Shown: positions 26,701-35,236, counted from the first letter of the stretch. The stretch is DNA of 64,000 nt from Streptomyces nigrescens (GCA_024349765.1 AP026073.1:868001-932000); one strand, 5' to 3'. The notes: generated by a model not told the origin, from the sequence alone. Numbers and translations are program-made.

Positions 26701-27297
26701 ATGAGCACCGCCGCCCTCACCCGCCCCGGCACCGTCCTGGCCGACCTGCTGCCGGCCGCCACCGCCTCCCGCGCCCGCGTCCGCGACGCAGCCCTGGTCG
26801 CCGGCGGCGCCGTGCTCACCGGCCTCGCGGCCCAGATCGCCCTCCCGGTCCCCGGCTCCCCGGTCCCGGTCACCGGCCAGACCTTCGCCGCCCTCCTGGT
26901 CGGCACCGCGCTCGGCGCCCGCCGCGGTCTGCTCTCCCTGGCCCTGTACGCCCTGGCGGGCATGGCCGGCATGCCCTGGTTCGCCGACGGCACCTCCGGC
27001 TTCGCCGGCCCCACCTTCGGCTACATCGTCGGCATGCTGCTCGCCTCCGGCCTGGTCGGCGCGCTGGCCCGGCGCGGCGGGGACCGCGGGGTGCTGCGCA
27101 CCGCCGCCACGATGGCCGCCGGCACCGCCGTGATCTACGCCCTCGGCGTGCCCTACCTCGCGCTGAGCACCGGCATGTCGCTCGACAAGGCCGTCGCCGT
27201 CGGCCTCGTTCCCTTCCTGTTCGGCGACGCCCTCAAGGCCGCGCTGGCCATGGGCGCGCTGCCGACCGCGTGGAAGCTCGCCGGCCGCCGCGACTGA
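26701..27297 (+). CDS. bioY: Biotin transporter substrate-binding subunit BioY
   Basis: This 198-residue membrane protein has about six helices. It shows the BioY features LAAQIALPVPGSPVPVTGQTFAALLVGTALGARRG and YALAGMAGMPWFADGTSGFAGPTFGYIVG. BioY is the S-component of ECF transporters and can take up biotin alone or with the BioM/BioN module. Neither BioM nor BioN is adjacent here. The ATG at 26701 follows GCGGAG by four bases. The gene is monocistronic and ends at a 19-pair hairpin. Confidence 0.93.
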   Translation: MSTAALTRPGTVLADLLPAATASRARVRDAALVAGGAVLTGLAAQIALPVPGSPVPVTGQTFAALLVGTALGARRGLLSLALYALAGMAGMPWFADGTSGFAGPTFGYIVGMLLASGLVGALARRGGDRGVLRTAATMAAGTAVIYALGVPYLALSTGMSLDKAVAVGLVPFLFGDALKAALAMGALPTAWKLAGRRD

Positions 27298-27317
27298 CCG
27301 CCGGCCGGACGACGACG

Positions 27318-27359
27318 AAGGGCGGGGCCCGCACCGATCCCGGTGCGGGCCCCGCCCTT
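27318..27359. terminator. Bidirectional terminator between bioY and permease 3
   Basis: AAGGGCGGGGCCCGCACCG and its exact complement form a 19-pair stem with loop atcc. It lies 20 bases after the bioY stop and 15 bases before the stop of the convergent permease 3. Confidence 0.85.
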
Positions 27360-27373
27360 GCCTGTTCCCGCGG

Positions 27374-28795
27374 TTACCCGCGGTCGGCGGCCTCGACTGC
27401 CTCGGCGGCATCGCCGGGCACCACCGTCGGCTTCTCCCGCCCCCGCCGCCGCTCCAGCACCAGCCCGACCGCCAGCACCACCACGGCCGCGACCACCGAG
27501 AGCACCATCTGCTCCCGGCCGTCCGGGTCGTAGAACATGTAGCCCACGACGAACACGATCAGCGCGATCGTCGCGTACGTCAGCCAGGGGTACAGCCACA
27601 TCCGCACGGTCAGCCGCTCCGGCGTCTCGCGCTCCAGGGTCCGGCGCATCCGCAGCTGCGAGAAGCAGATGACCAGCCACACGAACAGCGCCACCGCGCC
27701 GGACGAGTTCAGCAGGAACTGGAAGACGGTGTCCTTCGACGTGTAGCTGAAGATCGTCGCGATGAAGCCGAACGCGACCGACGCCCAGATCGCCACCGCC
27801 GGCACCCCGCCCTTGTTGACGGAGGCGAACGACTTCGGCGCATCGCCGCGCTGCCCCAGCGAGAACGCCATCCGGGAGGCCGTGTACAGCCCGGAGTTCA
27901 GACAGGACAGCACCGCGGTCAGCACCACGACGTCCATCACGGCGCCGGCGTACGGGATGTCCAGCGACTTGAGCACCGCCACGTAGGGGCTCTTGTCCAC
28001 CGCCGGGTCGTTCCACGGCAGCAGCGTCACGATCACCGCGATCGAGCCCAGGTAGAACAGCGCGATCCGCCAGATCACGCTGTTGACGGCCTTGCGGACG
28101 GCCTGCACCGGGTTGGGCGACTCGCCCGCCGCCAGCGTGACGATCTCGCTGCCCATGAAGGAGAAGACCACCAGCAGCATGCCGGAGAGGATCGCGCCCG
28201 GCCCGTGCGGCAGGAACCCGCCGTGCCCGGTCAGGTTCGTCATCCCCACCGCGCCGTCCCCCGGCGGCAGCCCGAAGATCGCCAGCGCGCCGACCACGAT
28301 GAACACCACGATCGCCACGACCTTGATCCCGGCGAACCAGAACTCGAACTCGCCGAACGAGCCCACCGAGATCAGGTTGGTGCCGGTCAGCACGATCATC
28401 ACCAGCAGCGCCCAGGCCCACTGCGGGACGGCCGGGATCCACCCGGTGAGGATCGCACCGGCGGCGGTCGCCTCGACGGCCAGCACCACCGACCAGAAGA
28501 ACCAGTACAGCCAGCCGATCGTGAACCCGGCCCAGCGGCCCAGCGCCCGGTCCGCGTACGCCGAGAACGACCCGGACGTCGGTGAGGCCGCGGCCATCTC
28601 GCCCAGCATCCGCATCACCAGCACGACCAGCAGCCCGGTCAGCGCGTAGGAGAGCAGGATGCCCGGCCCGGCGGCCGCGATACCGGCGCCCGAGCCGACG
28701 AACAACCCGGCTCCGATCACCCCGCCGATGGCGATCATCGACAAATGGCGGTTCTTCAGACCGGCCTGCAGCCCGTCCGGCGGGTGCGCGCCCAT
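27374..28795 (-). CDS. Amino-acid permease 3 (APC superfamily, GABA/AnsP type)
   Basis: This 473-residue protein is the third family member in 6 kb. Shared blocks are LKNRHLSMIAIGGVIGAGLFVGSGAG, MRMLGEMAAASPTSGSFSAYADRALG, FGEFEFWFAGIKVVAIVVF and FSFMGSEIVTLAAGESPNP. It differs more from paralogues 1 and 2 than they do from each other (for example SEIVTLAAGE for LETVTIAAAE). The ATG at 28795 has AAGGA eight bases upstream; a GTG at 28801 is only two bases from that site. A 17-base palindrome lies 61 bases upstream. The substrate is unknown. Confidence 0.9.
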   Translation of the reverse strand: MGAHPPDGLQAGLKNRHLSMIAIGGVIGAGLFVGSGAGIAAAGPGILLSYALTGLLVVLVMRMLGEMAAASPTSGSFSAYADRALGRWAGFTIGWLYWFFWSVVLAVEATAAGAILTGWIPAVPQWAWALLVMIVLTGTNLISVGSFGEFEFWFAGIKVVAIVVFIVVGALAIFGLPPGDGAVGMTNLTGHGGFLPHGPGAILSGMLLVVFSFMGSEIVTLAAGESPNPVQAVRKAVNSVIWRIALFYLGSIAVIVTLLPWNDPAVDKSPYVAVLKSLDIPYAGAVMDVVVLTAVLSCLNSGLYTASRMAFSLGQRGDAPKSFASVNKGGVPAVAIWASVAFGFIATIFSYTSKDTVFQFLLNSSGAVALFVWLVICFSQLRMRRTLERETPERLTVRMWLYPWLTYATIALIVFVVGYMFYDPDGREQMVLSVVAAVVVLAVGLVLERRRGREKPTVVPGDAAEAVEAADRG

Positions 28796-28855
28796 GGGCA
28801 CCGTCCTTCGTGGTTGGCGGATGCAACCCCCGCATTAGATCTTCGTTGACCCGAT

Positions 28856-28872
28856 GATTGGAAGGTCCAATC
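28856..28872 (-). promoter_or_regulatory. GATTGGA-N3-TCCAATC palindrome in the permease 3 promoter region
   Basis: This perfect 7+3+7 inverted repeat lies in the AT-richest part of the intergenic region, 61-77 bases before the ATG of permease 3. It looks like an operator for a dimeric regulator such as GntR or Lrp types, but no regulator gene is nearby. Confidence 0.5.
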
Positions 28873-29005
28873 CGGGATTGTTGTCCGAAACACTGGGCAG
28901 TTGCGCCTTGAGCATGCGTACGGAAGGCGGGGGGCGGTTCCCCGCGCGATTTCGGGGGCACGACCACCGGCGGACCCGGCGGCGCCTACCCCGGGCGGCG
29001 CGTGT

Positions 29006-29011
29006 CACACT
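29006..29011 (+). promoter_or_regulatory. -10-like CACACT six bases before rpiB (leaderless candidate)
   Basis: CACACT is followed by CATCGC and the ATG. No ribosome site is present, so translation from a leaderless transcript is likely. Confidence 0.35.
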
Positions 29012-29017
29012 CATCGC

Positions 29018-29503
29018 ATGCGCGTGTACCTCGGTTCCGACCATGCCGGCTTCGAACTCAAGAACCACCTCGTCGAGTGGCTCAAGGCCAACGGCCACGA
29101 GCCCGTCGACTGCGGTCCTCACCTCTACGACGCCCAGGACGACTACCCGCCGTTCTGCCTCCGCGCCGCGGAGAAGACCGCTGCCGACCCGGACAGCCTC
29201 GGCATCGTGATCGGCGGCTCCGGCAACGGCGAGCAGATCGCCGCCAACAAGGTCAAGGGCGTACGCGCCGCGCTGGCCTGGAGCGAGGAGACCGCCAAGC
29301 TCGGCCGCGAGCACAACAACGCCAACGTCATCTCCGTCGGCGGCCGGATGCACACCCAGGACGAGGCGACCAGGTTCATCGAGGTCTTCCTCAACACCCC
29401 GTACTCCGGCGAGGAGCGGCACACCCGCCGCATCGAGATGCTCTCCGCGTACGAGACCACCGGCGACCTCCCGGCCATCCCCGCACACCACCCGCAGGGC
29501 TGA
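29018..29503 (+). CDS. rpiB: Ribose-5-phosphate isomerase B (LacAB/RpiB family)
   Basis: This 161-residue cytosolic enzyme interconverts ribose 5-phosphate and ribulose 5-phosphate in the pentose phosphate pathway. The start MRVYLGSDHAGFELKNHL has the SDHAG motif. LGIVIGGSGNGEQIAANKVKGVRAAL is the phosphate/anomer-binding loop, in which actinobacterial enzymes use a Glu region instead of the E. coli Cys. HNNANVISVGGRM is conserved. The first in-frame ATG with family similarity is 29018; the longer frame from 28901 has none. The stop is 75 bases before the nei-type gene, so the two may be co-transcribed. Confidence 0.93.
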   Translation: MRVYLGSDHAGFELKNHLVEWLKANGHEPVDCGPHLYDAQDDYPPFCLRAAEKTAADPDSLGIVIGGSGNGEQIAANKVKGVRAALAWSEETAKLGREHNNANVISVGGRMHTQDEATRFIEVFLNTPYSGEERHTRRIEMLSAYETTGDLPAIPAHHPQG

Positions 29504-29578
29504 CCCACCCGTTCGTCGCCGCCGCCCGCCCGCCCCGCCGCCCCGGGGCGGGCGGGCGCGCCCACCGGAGGACACCGC

Positions 29579-30442
29579 GTGCCCGAGGGCCACACCATCC
29601 ACCGCCTCGCCGCGGACTACGCCGAGCGCTTCCTCGGGCAGCAGGTCCGGGCGACCAGCCCCCAGGGCAAGTTCTCCGACGGCGCGGCCCTCGTCGACCG
29701 CCAGGTGCTCGACACCACCGAGGCGCACGGCAAACACCTCTTCCTCGGCTTCGGCCCGGACCGCTGGATCCACATCCACCTCGGTCTCTTCGGCAAGGTC
29801 GGCTTCGGCACCGCCCCGTCCCCCAAGGACCTCCGACAAGCTCCGGTCCAGGGGGGACCCCCCTCGCCGCCCACCGACACCGTCCGGCTGCGGCTGGCGA
29901 ACCCGGACGCCTACGCCGACCTGCGCGGCCCCACCACCTGCGCACTGATCACCGACGCCGAGAAGCAGGCCATACACGACCGGCTCGGCCCCGACCCGCT
30001 GCGCCCCGACGACGACGGCGGCCGCGCCTGGCAGCGGATCTCCCGCAGCCGGACGACCATCGCGGCGCTGCTCCTCGACCAGAAGATCATCGCCGGGGTC
30101 GGCAACGTCTACCGCGCGGAGGTCCTCTTCCGCCACGGCATCGACCCGTACCGCGCCGGCCGCGACCTCACCCGCGCGCAATGGGACGCCATCTGGTCGG
30201 ACCTGGTCGCCCTCATGCGCGAAGGCGTCCGCCACAACCGCATCGACACCGTCCGCCCCGAGCACACCCCCGAGGCCATGGGCCGCCCGCCCCGCGTCGA
30301 CGACCACGGCGGCGAGGTCTACGTCTACCGCCGCGACCGGCAGGGCTGCCACATCTGCGGCACCGAGATCCGCACCGCCGGCCTCGCCGCCCGCAACCTC
30401 TTCTGGTGCCCGGGCTGCCAAGGGCCCGGCGGCGCCGCGTAA
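29579..30442 (+). CDS. nei: Fpg/Nei-family DNA glycosylase (endonuclease VIII-like)
   Basis: This 287-residue base-excision repair enzyme starts MPEGHTIHRLA, with catalytic Pro2 and Glu3 exposed after Met removal. The PEGH rather than PELP start marks the Nei branch. The H2TH region LLLDQKIIAGVGNVYRAEVLFRHGI is intact, as is the C-terminal zinc finger CHICGTEI, then FWCPGCQG. Residues ~80-96 (APSPKDLRQAPVQGGPP) are an in-frame insertion encoded by a dispersed palindromic repeat, in a loop where relatives are shorter. The GTG at 29579 has GGAGG upstream. It probably removes oxidised pyrimidines. Confidence 0.92.
   Translation: MPEGHTIHRLAADYAERFLGQQVRATSPQGKFSDGAALVDRQVLDTTEAHGKHLFLGFGPDRWIHIHLGLFGKVGFGTAPSPKDLRQAPVQGGPPSPPTDTVRLRLANPDAYADLRGPTTCALITDAEKQAIHDRLGPDPLRPDDDGGRAWQRISRSRTTIAALLLDQKIIAGVGNVYRAEVLFRHGIDPYRAGRDLTRAQWDAIWSDLVALMREGVRHNRIDTVRPEHTPEAMGRPPRVDDHGGEVYVYRRDRQGCHICGTEIRTAGLAARNLFWCPGCQGPGGAA
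29817..29861 (+). repeat. Dispersed palindromic repeat inserted in frame within the nei-type gene
   Basis: GTCCCCCAAGGACC, then a short spacer, then GGTCCAGGGGGGACCCCCC mirror each other. The same C-run/G-run design is found at 10235-10274. The length is compatible with the reading frame, so the protein gains a Pro/Gly/Gln-rich loop. Confidence 0.55.
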
Positions 30443-30600
30443 TACCCGCGATCGCACCGCCCCACACCCCCTCCGACCACGGCTCATCGGACGATCCCCG
30501 GCCGCGCGACCGCATTTCGAACGGGGTTTCCCGGCAATTGGCCGGCGCGACGTGCGGCGAATCGACGCGCCGCCGAACGGGTGGATAAGGTCCCAGAGCG

Positions 30601-31746
30601 ATGACGAGTGGCCCGGGAACCGAAACCCTGACGGCCCGGGTGCACAAAGGTCTGCACCGGGCCCGCGTCGGCGTGCGCAAGGCCGGGGTCGACTACTTCC
30701 GCGGCGAGGGCTCCGACCACTTCGCACTGGCCGCCCTGCTGTTCGCCATCCCCGCCATCGCCGCCGGCACCCTCTGGCGCCCCGAATGGATCGCCCCGAC
30801 CGCCCTGGTCCTCCCCGTCATCGCCGGCGGCCTGCTCCTCCGCCCCGCCAACCTCCTCGTCCTCTACGGCGCCTCCGCCGCCGCCCTCGTCGTCGAGGCC
30901 GCGCTCTTCGGCCCGTACGAGGAAGGCCCCGACCGGATCACCCCGGGCACCGTCCTGGTCGTCGCCGCGGTCGGGCTCTTCGGCCTGCTCATCGCCCAGT
31001 TCCGCAGCCGCGTCGGCGTGCCCTGGCGGCGCGGCGGCACCATGCTCTTCGACCTGCGCGAACGCATCCGGGTCCAGAGCAAGCTGCCCCGGCTCCCGAA
31101 GGGCTGGCACCACGAGATGGCGCTGCGCCCGGCCGGCGGCCAGTCCTTCTCCGGCGACTTCGTCGTGGCCTCCCGCACGCACGGCGGCAACATCCTCGAA
31201 GTCGTCCTCACCGACGTCTCCGGCAAGGGCATGGACGCCGCCTCCCGCGCCCTGCTGCTCTCCGGCGCCTTCGGCGGACTGCTCGGCTCCCTCCCGCCGC
31301 ACGGCTTCCTCCCGGCGGCCAACGGATACCTCCTCCGCCAGGACTGGGACGAGGGCTTCGCCACCTCCATCCACCTCGTCCTCGACCTGGAATCCGGCGA
31401 CTACGAACTCCTCTCCGCGGGCCATCTGCCGGCCCTCCAGCTCAGCGCCGGCAGCGGCCGCTGGGAGGAGAAGCCCGGGGACGGGCCGCTGCTCGGCGTC
31501 TACGACGGCGCCCAGTTCGACCCGGTCAAGGGCACCCTGCGGCCCGGCGACGTCCTGATGCTCTTCACCGACGGGCTGGTCGAGGCCGCCGACCGCGACA
31601 TCGCCGAGGGCATCGACCGCCTCACCGGCGAGGCGGACCGCTACGTCGCCAGCGGCTTCGCCGGCGCCGCCTGGCACCTCATCGAGGCCGTCGCCAAGGA
31701 CGTCAACGACGACCGCGCCCTGCTCCTCATCTGCCGCGACGCCTGA
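30601..31746 (+). CDS. Membrane-anchored PP2C-type protein phosphatase (SpoIIE domain)
   Basis: This 381-residue protein has three membrane helices (residues ~42-140: LAALLFAIPAIAAG, ALVLPVIAGGLLL, VLVVAAVGLFGLLIA). A SpoIIE/PP2C catalytic domain follows from about 170: FSGDFVVASR, VLTDVSGKGMDAASRALLLSGAFGG, YELLSAGHLPALQL, and VLMLFTDGLVEA. The Asp residues that hold Mn/Mg are all present. Such Streptomyces phosphatases dephosphorylate anti-sigma-factor antagonists and so feed alternative sigma-factor control. No sensor GAF/PAS domain is present, so the membrane part may sense. No anti-sigma partner gene is adjacent. The start ATG has only a weak ribosome site (AGAG). Confidence 0.88.
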   Translation: MTSGPGTETLTARVHKGLHRARVGVRKAGVDYFRGEGSDHFALAALLFAIPAIAAGTLWRPEWIAPTALVLPVIAGGLLLRPANLLVLYGASAAALVVEAALFGPYEEGPDRITPGTVLVVAAVGLFGLLIAQFRSRVGVPWRRGGTMLFDLRERIRVQSKLPRLPKGWHHEMALRPAGGQSFSGDFVVASRTHGGNILEVVLTDVSGKGMDAASRALLLSGAFGGLLGSLPPHGFLPAANGYLLRQDWDEGFATSIHLVLDLESGDYELLSAGHLPALQLSAGSGRWEEKPGDGPLLGVYDGAQFDPVKGTLRPGDVLMLFTDGLVEAADRDIAEGIDRLTGEADRYVASGFAGAAWHLIEAVAKDVNDDRALLLICRDA

Positions 31747-31910
31747 CGCCCACGAGGCCCGTCCGGGGGCTCCCGGTGGGGTTTCCCCCAGTCCGGCCCG
31801 GCGGCCCTCCCCATGGCCCGCCCCGCCCCCGGCTCCCTACCGTGAATCCGACGCCGGGCCGCCACGACGGCCGGGCCGAGCCCCCACCGGACACCACGGA
31901 GCGCCCCGCC

Positions 31911-32651
31911 ATGCCCCCGACCGCACCCGCACCCACCTCCGCACCCACGTCCGCGCCCGCCGTCGAACTGCGCGGCGTACGGCGCCGGTACGGCCGCGGC
32001 CCGGCGGCCGTCGACGCCCTGCGCGGTATCGACCTGGCGCTGCCGCGCGGCTCGTTCACCGCCGTCACGGGCCCCTCGGGATCCGGCAAATCGACCCTCC
32101 TGCAGTGCGCGGCCGGCCTGGACCGCCCCACCTCCGGGTCCGTACGGGTCGCCGGCACCGAAATCAGCCGAATGAGTGAGCGCCGCCTCACCGCCCTGCG
32201 CCGCAGCCGGCTGGGCTTCGTCTTCCAGGCGTGCAACCTGCTGCCGGCCCTCACCGTCGAGGACAATGTCCTGCTGCCGATGCGCCTGGCCGGACAGCGC
32301 CCGGACCGCCGCCGGGCGGCCGACGTCCTCGCCCGGGTCGGCCTGGCCGACCACGCCCACCGCCGCCCCGGCCGGCTCTCCGGTGGTCAGCAGCAGCGCG
32401 TCGCGCTCGCCCGGGCCCTGGTCACCGCGCCCGACGTGCTCTTCGCCGACGAGCCCACCGGCGCCCTGGACACCGCCACCGCCGCCGAGGTGATCGGCCT
32501 GCTCCGGCACGCCGTCGACACCCTCGGCACCACGGTCGTCATGGTCACCCACGACCCGGTGGCCGCCGCCCGCGCCGACCAGATCCTCGTCCTCACCGGG
32601 GGCACGCTCACCGACCGCCTGCTCCCCGGGACGCCTCAGGCGGGGGACTGA
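31911..32651 (+). CDS. ABC transporter ATP-binding protein (MacB/LolD type), no permease nearby
   Basis: This encodes 246 residues. Walker A is GPSGSGKST at residues 54-62, the signature LSGGQQQR starts at 156, and Walker B is VLFADEPTGALD near 176. HDPVAAA supplies the switch His. The sequence around the Q-loop (GFVFQACNLLPALTVEDNVLLP) is of the lipoprotein/macrolide exporter class, whose partner is an FtsX-like permease. No permease is encoded next to it: the following gene is on the opposite strand and overlaps its last 16 bases. It therefore looks orphaned and must use a distant permease or be a remnant. ACGGAG lies nine bases before the ATG. Confidence 0.88.
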   Translation: MPPTAPAPTSAPTSAPAVELRGVRRRYGRGPAAVDALRGIDLALPRGSFTAVTGPSGSGKSTLLQCAAGLDRPTSGSVRVAGTEISRMSERRLTALRRSRLGFVFQACNLLPALTVEDNVLLPMRLAGQRPDRRRAADVLARVGLADHAHRRPGRLSGGQQQRVALARALVTAPDVLFADEPTGALDTATAAEVIGLLRHAVDTLGTTVVMVTHDPVAAARADQILVLTGGTLTDRLLPGTPQAGD

Positions 32652-33826
32652 GGCTGCTGCTGCCGCGGCACCGCGGGCGCCGGCTCGCCGGCCGGCTTGC
32701 GGAACGCCCAGTCCATGGTCGGTTCCATCGCGAACCGGAAGAGCCGGCGGACCGGCGGCGTGCACAGCGCCGTCACGATGCCGCCCGCGAGCAGCGTGAC
32801 CGCGATCTCGCCGAGCGGCGAGTGCAGCCAGTCGTAGTCGTCGAACCAGCCCCAGAACCGCGAGCCCTTCGCCAGGAAGCCGTGCAGCAGATAGCCGTAC
32901 AGCGTCCCGGCGCCCAGCACCGTGAACCAGGTCCGCCGCGTGGGCACCCAGGAGAAGAAGCAGGCCACGAGCACCATCGAGCACCCGAAGAGCGCCAGCG
33001 TCATCACGATGCCGACCCACCAGGTGGTGCCCAGCTCCTGGGCGCTGTCGCGGTGGTAGAACCACGCCGAGCTCATCCGCGGCGCCGCCCAGTAGGCCAT
33101 CACCAGCGCCGCCGCGAAGATCGGCACGGAGGCGATCCGGACCGCCCGCCGCTGGACGAGCCGGAAGTGCTCCGGCCGCAGCGACAGTCCCAGCACGAAG
33201 AACGGCAGGAACTGCAGCACCCGCTGGAGGTCCAGGTCGTCACCGATGTCCGGCGAGATCGACGCGAGGACGGCGATGACCACCGCGAGCGGAATCGGCC
33301 AGCGCACGACCTTCCACAGCGGCGTGGTCAGCCGCCAGATGAACAGGGCGATCAGGAACCAGGTCAGGAACCAGGGGTCGAGCAGGCTGATCGGGTGTCC
33401 CGGATCGTCGTCCGCCCAGCGCTTGAAGAACGCGTACGCGGTCTCGAAGAGCACGTACGGGACGGCGACCCCGGTGACCAGGCGCTGCAAGCGGTCCCGG
33501 CGCATGTCGAAGCTGCGGGAGAAGTAGCCGGAGATGATGATGAACGCCGGCATGTGGAAGGTGTAGACGGTCATGTAGAGCGCCTCGGCGGCGCGGCTGC
33601 CGTCGGTCAGCGGCTCCCACGCGTGCCCCATCGCCACCAGCACGATGGCGAGGTACTTCGCGTTGTCGAAGAAGGGGTTCCGCCCCCCGCTCTTCGACGG
33701 AGGCGCCGGTACCCCCTCCGACTGCTCGGCGGACTCCGTACGGCCGGAGTTGTTTGTACCCGCCGCCTCCCGGGCAGGCGGGAGCACGCGTCGCGGTGTG
33801 GGGGCAGCGGGAAACATTCCAGGCAC
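32636..33826 (-). CDS. Acyltransferase-3 family membrane protein
   Basis: This 396-residue protein has about ten membrane helices. The family start NPFFDNAKYLAIVLVAMGHAWEPL near residue 50 contains the conserved His of acyltransferase-3 (OafA/OpgC-like) enzymes. YTFHMPAFIIISGYFSR and the WFLTWFLIALFIWRL block also fit. These enzymes transfer acetyl or other acyl groups to extracellular sugars or lipids. About 45 disordered residues precede the domain, and a Pro/Gln-rich tail ends it. GTG 33826 (MPGMFP) is used; ATG 33817 is an alternative. Its 3' end overlaps the convergent ABC gene by 16 bases. The acceptor is unknown. Confidence 0.85.
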   Translation of the reverse strand: MPGMFPAAPTPRRVLPPAREAAGTNNSGRTESAEQSEGVPAPPSKSGGRNPFFDNAKYLAIVLVAMGHAWEPLTDGSRAAEALYMTVYTFHMPAFIIISGYFSRSFDMRRDRLQRLVTGVAVPYVLFETAYAFFKRWADDDPGHPISLLDPWFLTWFLIALFIWRLTTPLWKVVRWPIPLAVVIAVLASISPDIGDDLDLQRVLQFLPFFVLGLSLRPEHFRLVQRRAVRIASVPIFAAALVMAYWAAPRMSSAWFYHRDSAQELGTTWWVGIVMTLALFGCSMVLVACFFSWVPTRRTWFTVLGAGTLYGYLLHGFLAKGSRFWGWFDDYDWLHSPLGEIAVTLLAGGIVTALCTPPVRRLFRFAMEPTMDWAFRKPAGEPAPAVPRQQQPQSPA

Positions 33827-34400
33827 GATAGCGGCGCCCGGCGAATGCGTAAAACCGCCGCCACGGCCTTCGCTATTTCATCCGGGGGTCCCGCCGATAT
33901 GACCTGGATAAATGCTGCACGGGCGAGCGGTTGACGGGACGTCGCCGGCCACTCCGTTGCCCCTTTTGCGGCACTTGATACCTTCAAATCTGGTCATATC
34001 CCCTGAGAACGACGCCGAGGGAATGTCCACTTTCATGGTGTTGTGCGACGTCGCACGTTCCCCCGTAGTGATGCTTTCCACTGCGCCCGTAAAACAGTGG
34101 CGGAGCTCACGGATAAACAATTGCCGGAGTGCGCGGCGAGTGATCGTCAATGGTCGCGGAATGCGCGCGAGGCGTTAATTGCGGGGGAGGGGCGAGGGGA
34201 GGAGGGTGCGGGAGTCGTCGCCGGCCCGCGGTGGCCCGGCCGCCCGCCGCCGCACCGACGGCCGGAATCGGGCAAAGCGTTGGCCGATGATTCGTCACCG
34301 GCCTGCAGTGGGCATGGAGTTGGTGGCACGATGGGTGCCGGGGGGTGTGCGCGGCATGCTCCCGGGCCGGTGAGGCGTTCCGACCAAGGGTGTGATCAGT
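33827..34400. other. Long intergenic region with lower-GC core
   Basis: These ~570 bases contain a less GC-rich section (33890-34180) where short ORFs occur on both strands. None has a ribosome site or recognisable product. The section includes the 14-base palindrome GTGCGACGTCGCAC. The right part (34181-34380) is G-rich with no structure recognised. It is likely promoter DNA for the divergent acyltransferase and the small membrane protein. Confidence 0.5.
34043..34056. promoter_or_regulatory. Perfect palindrome GTGCGACGTCGCAC
   Basis: This 14-base self-complementary site lies 217 bases upstream of the acyltransferase start and about 350 bases before the small membrane protein. It could be an operator, but nothing else supports it. 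Confidence 0.3.
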
Positions 34401-34595
34401 GTGGCTCTGTCGCTGTCAGTTGTGCTGCTGTTGGGGATCATCCTGATCGTGCTGATCAGAGGAAAGTCGATCAAGGCGGGCCCGGCGCTCGTCGCCATAC
34501 TGTTCGGCTTCTTCCTCGCCTCCACGGGCATGGCGCCGTCCATCAACAGGTTCCTCAACTCCCTGGCGGACACCATCAACCACATCACCTTCTAG
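34401..34595 (+). CDS. Small two-helix membrane protein
   Basis: This 64-residue protein has two hydrophobic segments (VALSLSVVLLLGIILIVLIR and GPALVAILFGFFLASTG) joined by a basic turn (RGKSIK). It ends with a polar segment, MAPSINRFLNSLADTINHITF. Short proteins of this pattern recur in Streptomyces and I know no function for them. AAGGG lies ten bases before GTG 34401. GTG 34392 in the same frame would add three residues but sits one base after the ribosome site. Confidence 0.65.
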   Translation: MALSLSVVLLLGIILIVLIRGKSIKAGPALVAILFGFFLASTGMAPSINRFLNSLADTINHITF

Positions 34596-34678
34596 GCGTC
34601 CGGACGCCCGGACATCGTCCGGCTGACCGGCCGCCCGGACGTCCCTCCGCCCACAAGGCTCCTCACGGCTCACGACGT

Positions 34679-35059
34679 TCAGAGGTCCTGTTCGCGCCCG
34701 GTCCGCGCCACCGCCTCGCGTACGGCTTCCGCGCTGCGGCCCACCACCGCCGAACCGTCGTCCGCGGTGATGATCGGCCGCTGGATCAGCCGGGGATGAC
34801 CGGCCAGCGCCGCGATCCACCGCTCGCGCGCGGCCTCGGTGCGCTCCCACCCCCCGAGCCCCAGCTCCTTCGCCTCGGCCTCCTGGGTGCGGGTGATGTC
34901 CCACGGCTCCAGGCCCAGCCGGGTCAGGGCCGCGCGCAGTTCCTCCGCGCTCGGCGGATCGTCGAGGTACCGGCGGACCGTGTACTGCGCGCCTTCGTCG
35001 TTCAGGATGTCGACCGCGGAACGGCACTTGGAACATGCGGGATTGAGCCAGATCTCCAT
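34679..35059 (-). CDS. ArsC/Spx-family thioredoxin-fold protein (arsenate reductase-like)
   Basis: This 126-residue protein starts MEIWLNPACSKCRSAVDIL, with a redox pair Cys9/Cys12 and the basic residue after it. LIQRPIITADDGSAVVGR near residue 92 is the RPI motif of the glutaredoxin-type ArsC family (ArsC/YfgD/Spx). No ars operon genes (arsR, arsB) are adjacent, so arsenate may not be the real substrate. Many such stand-alone proteins remain unassigned. It is convergent with the small membrane protein gene. Confidence 0.85.
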   Translation of the reverse strand: MEIWLNPACSKCRSAVDILNDEGAQYTVRRYLDDPPSAEELRAALTRLGLEPWDITRTQEAEAKELGLGGWERTEAARERWIAALAGHPRLIQRPIITADDGSAVVGRSAEAVREAVARTGREQDL

Positions 35060-35125
35060 GCGGCCACTTTATGGAAGCCGCCGCGCCGGGGGCGTAAAGG
35101 TCCGGCCGTTCCGGAATGCGGAAAG

Positions 35126-35160
35126 CGAAAGGCCCCGGCCGGAGGGGCCAGGGCCTTTCG
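35126..35160 (-). terminator. Terminator hairpin for tRNA-Gly
   Basis: CGAAAGGCCC and GGGCCTTTCG form a ten-pair stem over an internal GC-rich loop. It begins six bases past the tRNA 3' end on the minus strand. Confidence 0.65.
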
Positions 35161-35165
35161 TCGAG

Positions 35166-35236
35166 AGCGGGCGACGGGAATCGAACCCGCGTAGCTAGTT
35201 TGGAAGACTAGGGCTCTACCATTGAGCTACGCCCGC
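35166..35236 (-). tRNA. tRNA-Gly(UCC)
   Basis: This 71-nucleotide cloverleaf reads GCGGGCG at the 5' end, pairing with CGCCCGC at the 3' end, with discriminator T. The D-arm is AGCTCAATGGTAGAGC. The anticodon stem CTAGT/ACTAG encloses CTTCCAA, giving anticodon TCC. The T-arm contains GGTTCGATTCC. No CCA is encoded, as usual in this phylum. Confidence 0.97.

Noticed and set aside
33878-34178. Short ORFs on both strands in the acyltransferase/small membrane protein gap
   Set aside because: They lack ribosome sites, overlap each other and have no recognisable features. The lower GC fits promoter DNA.
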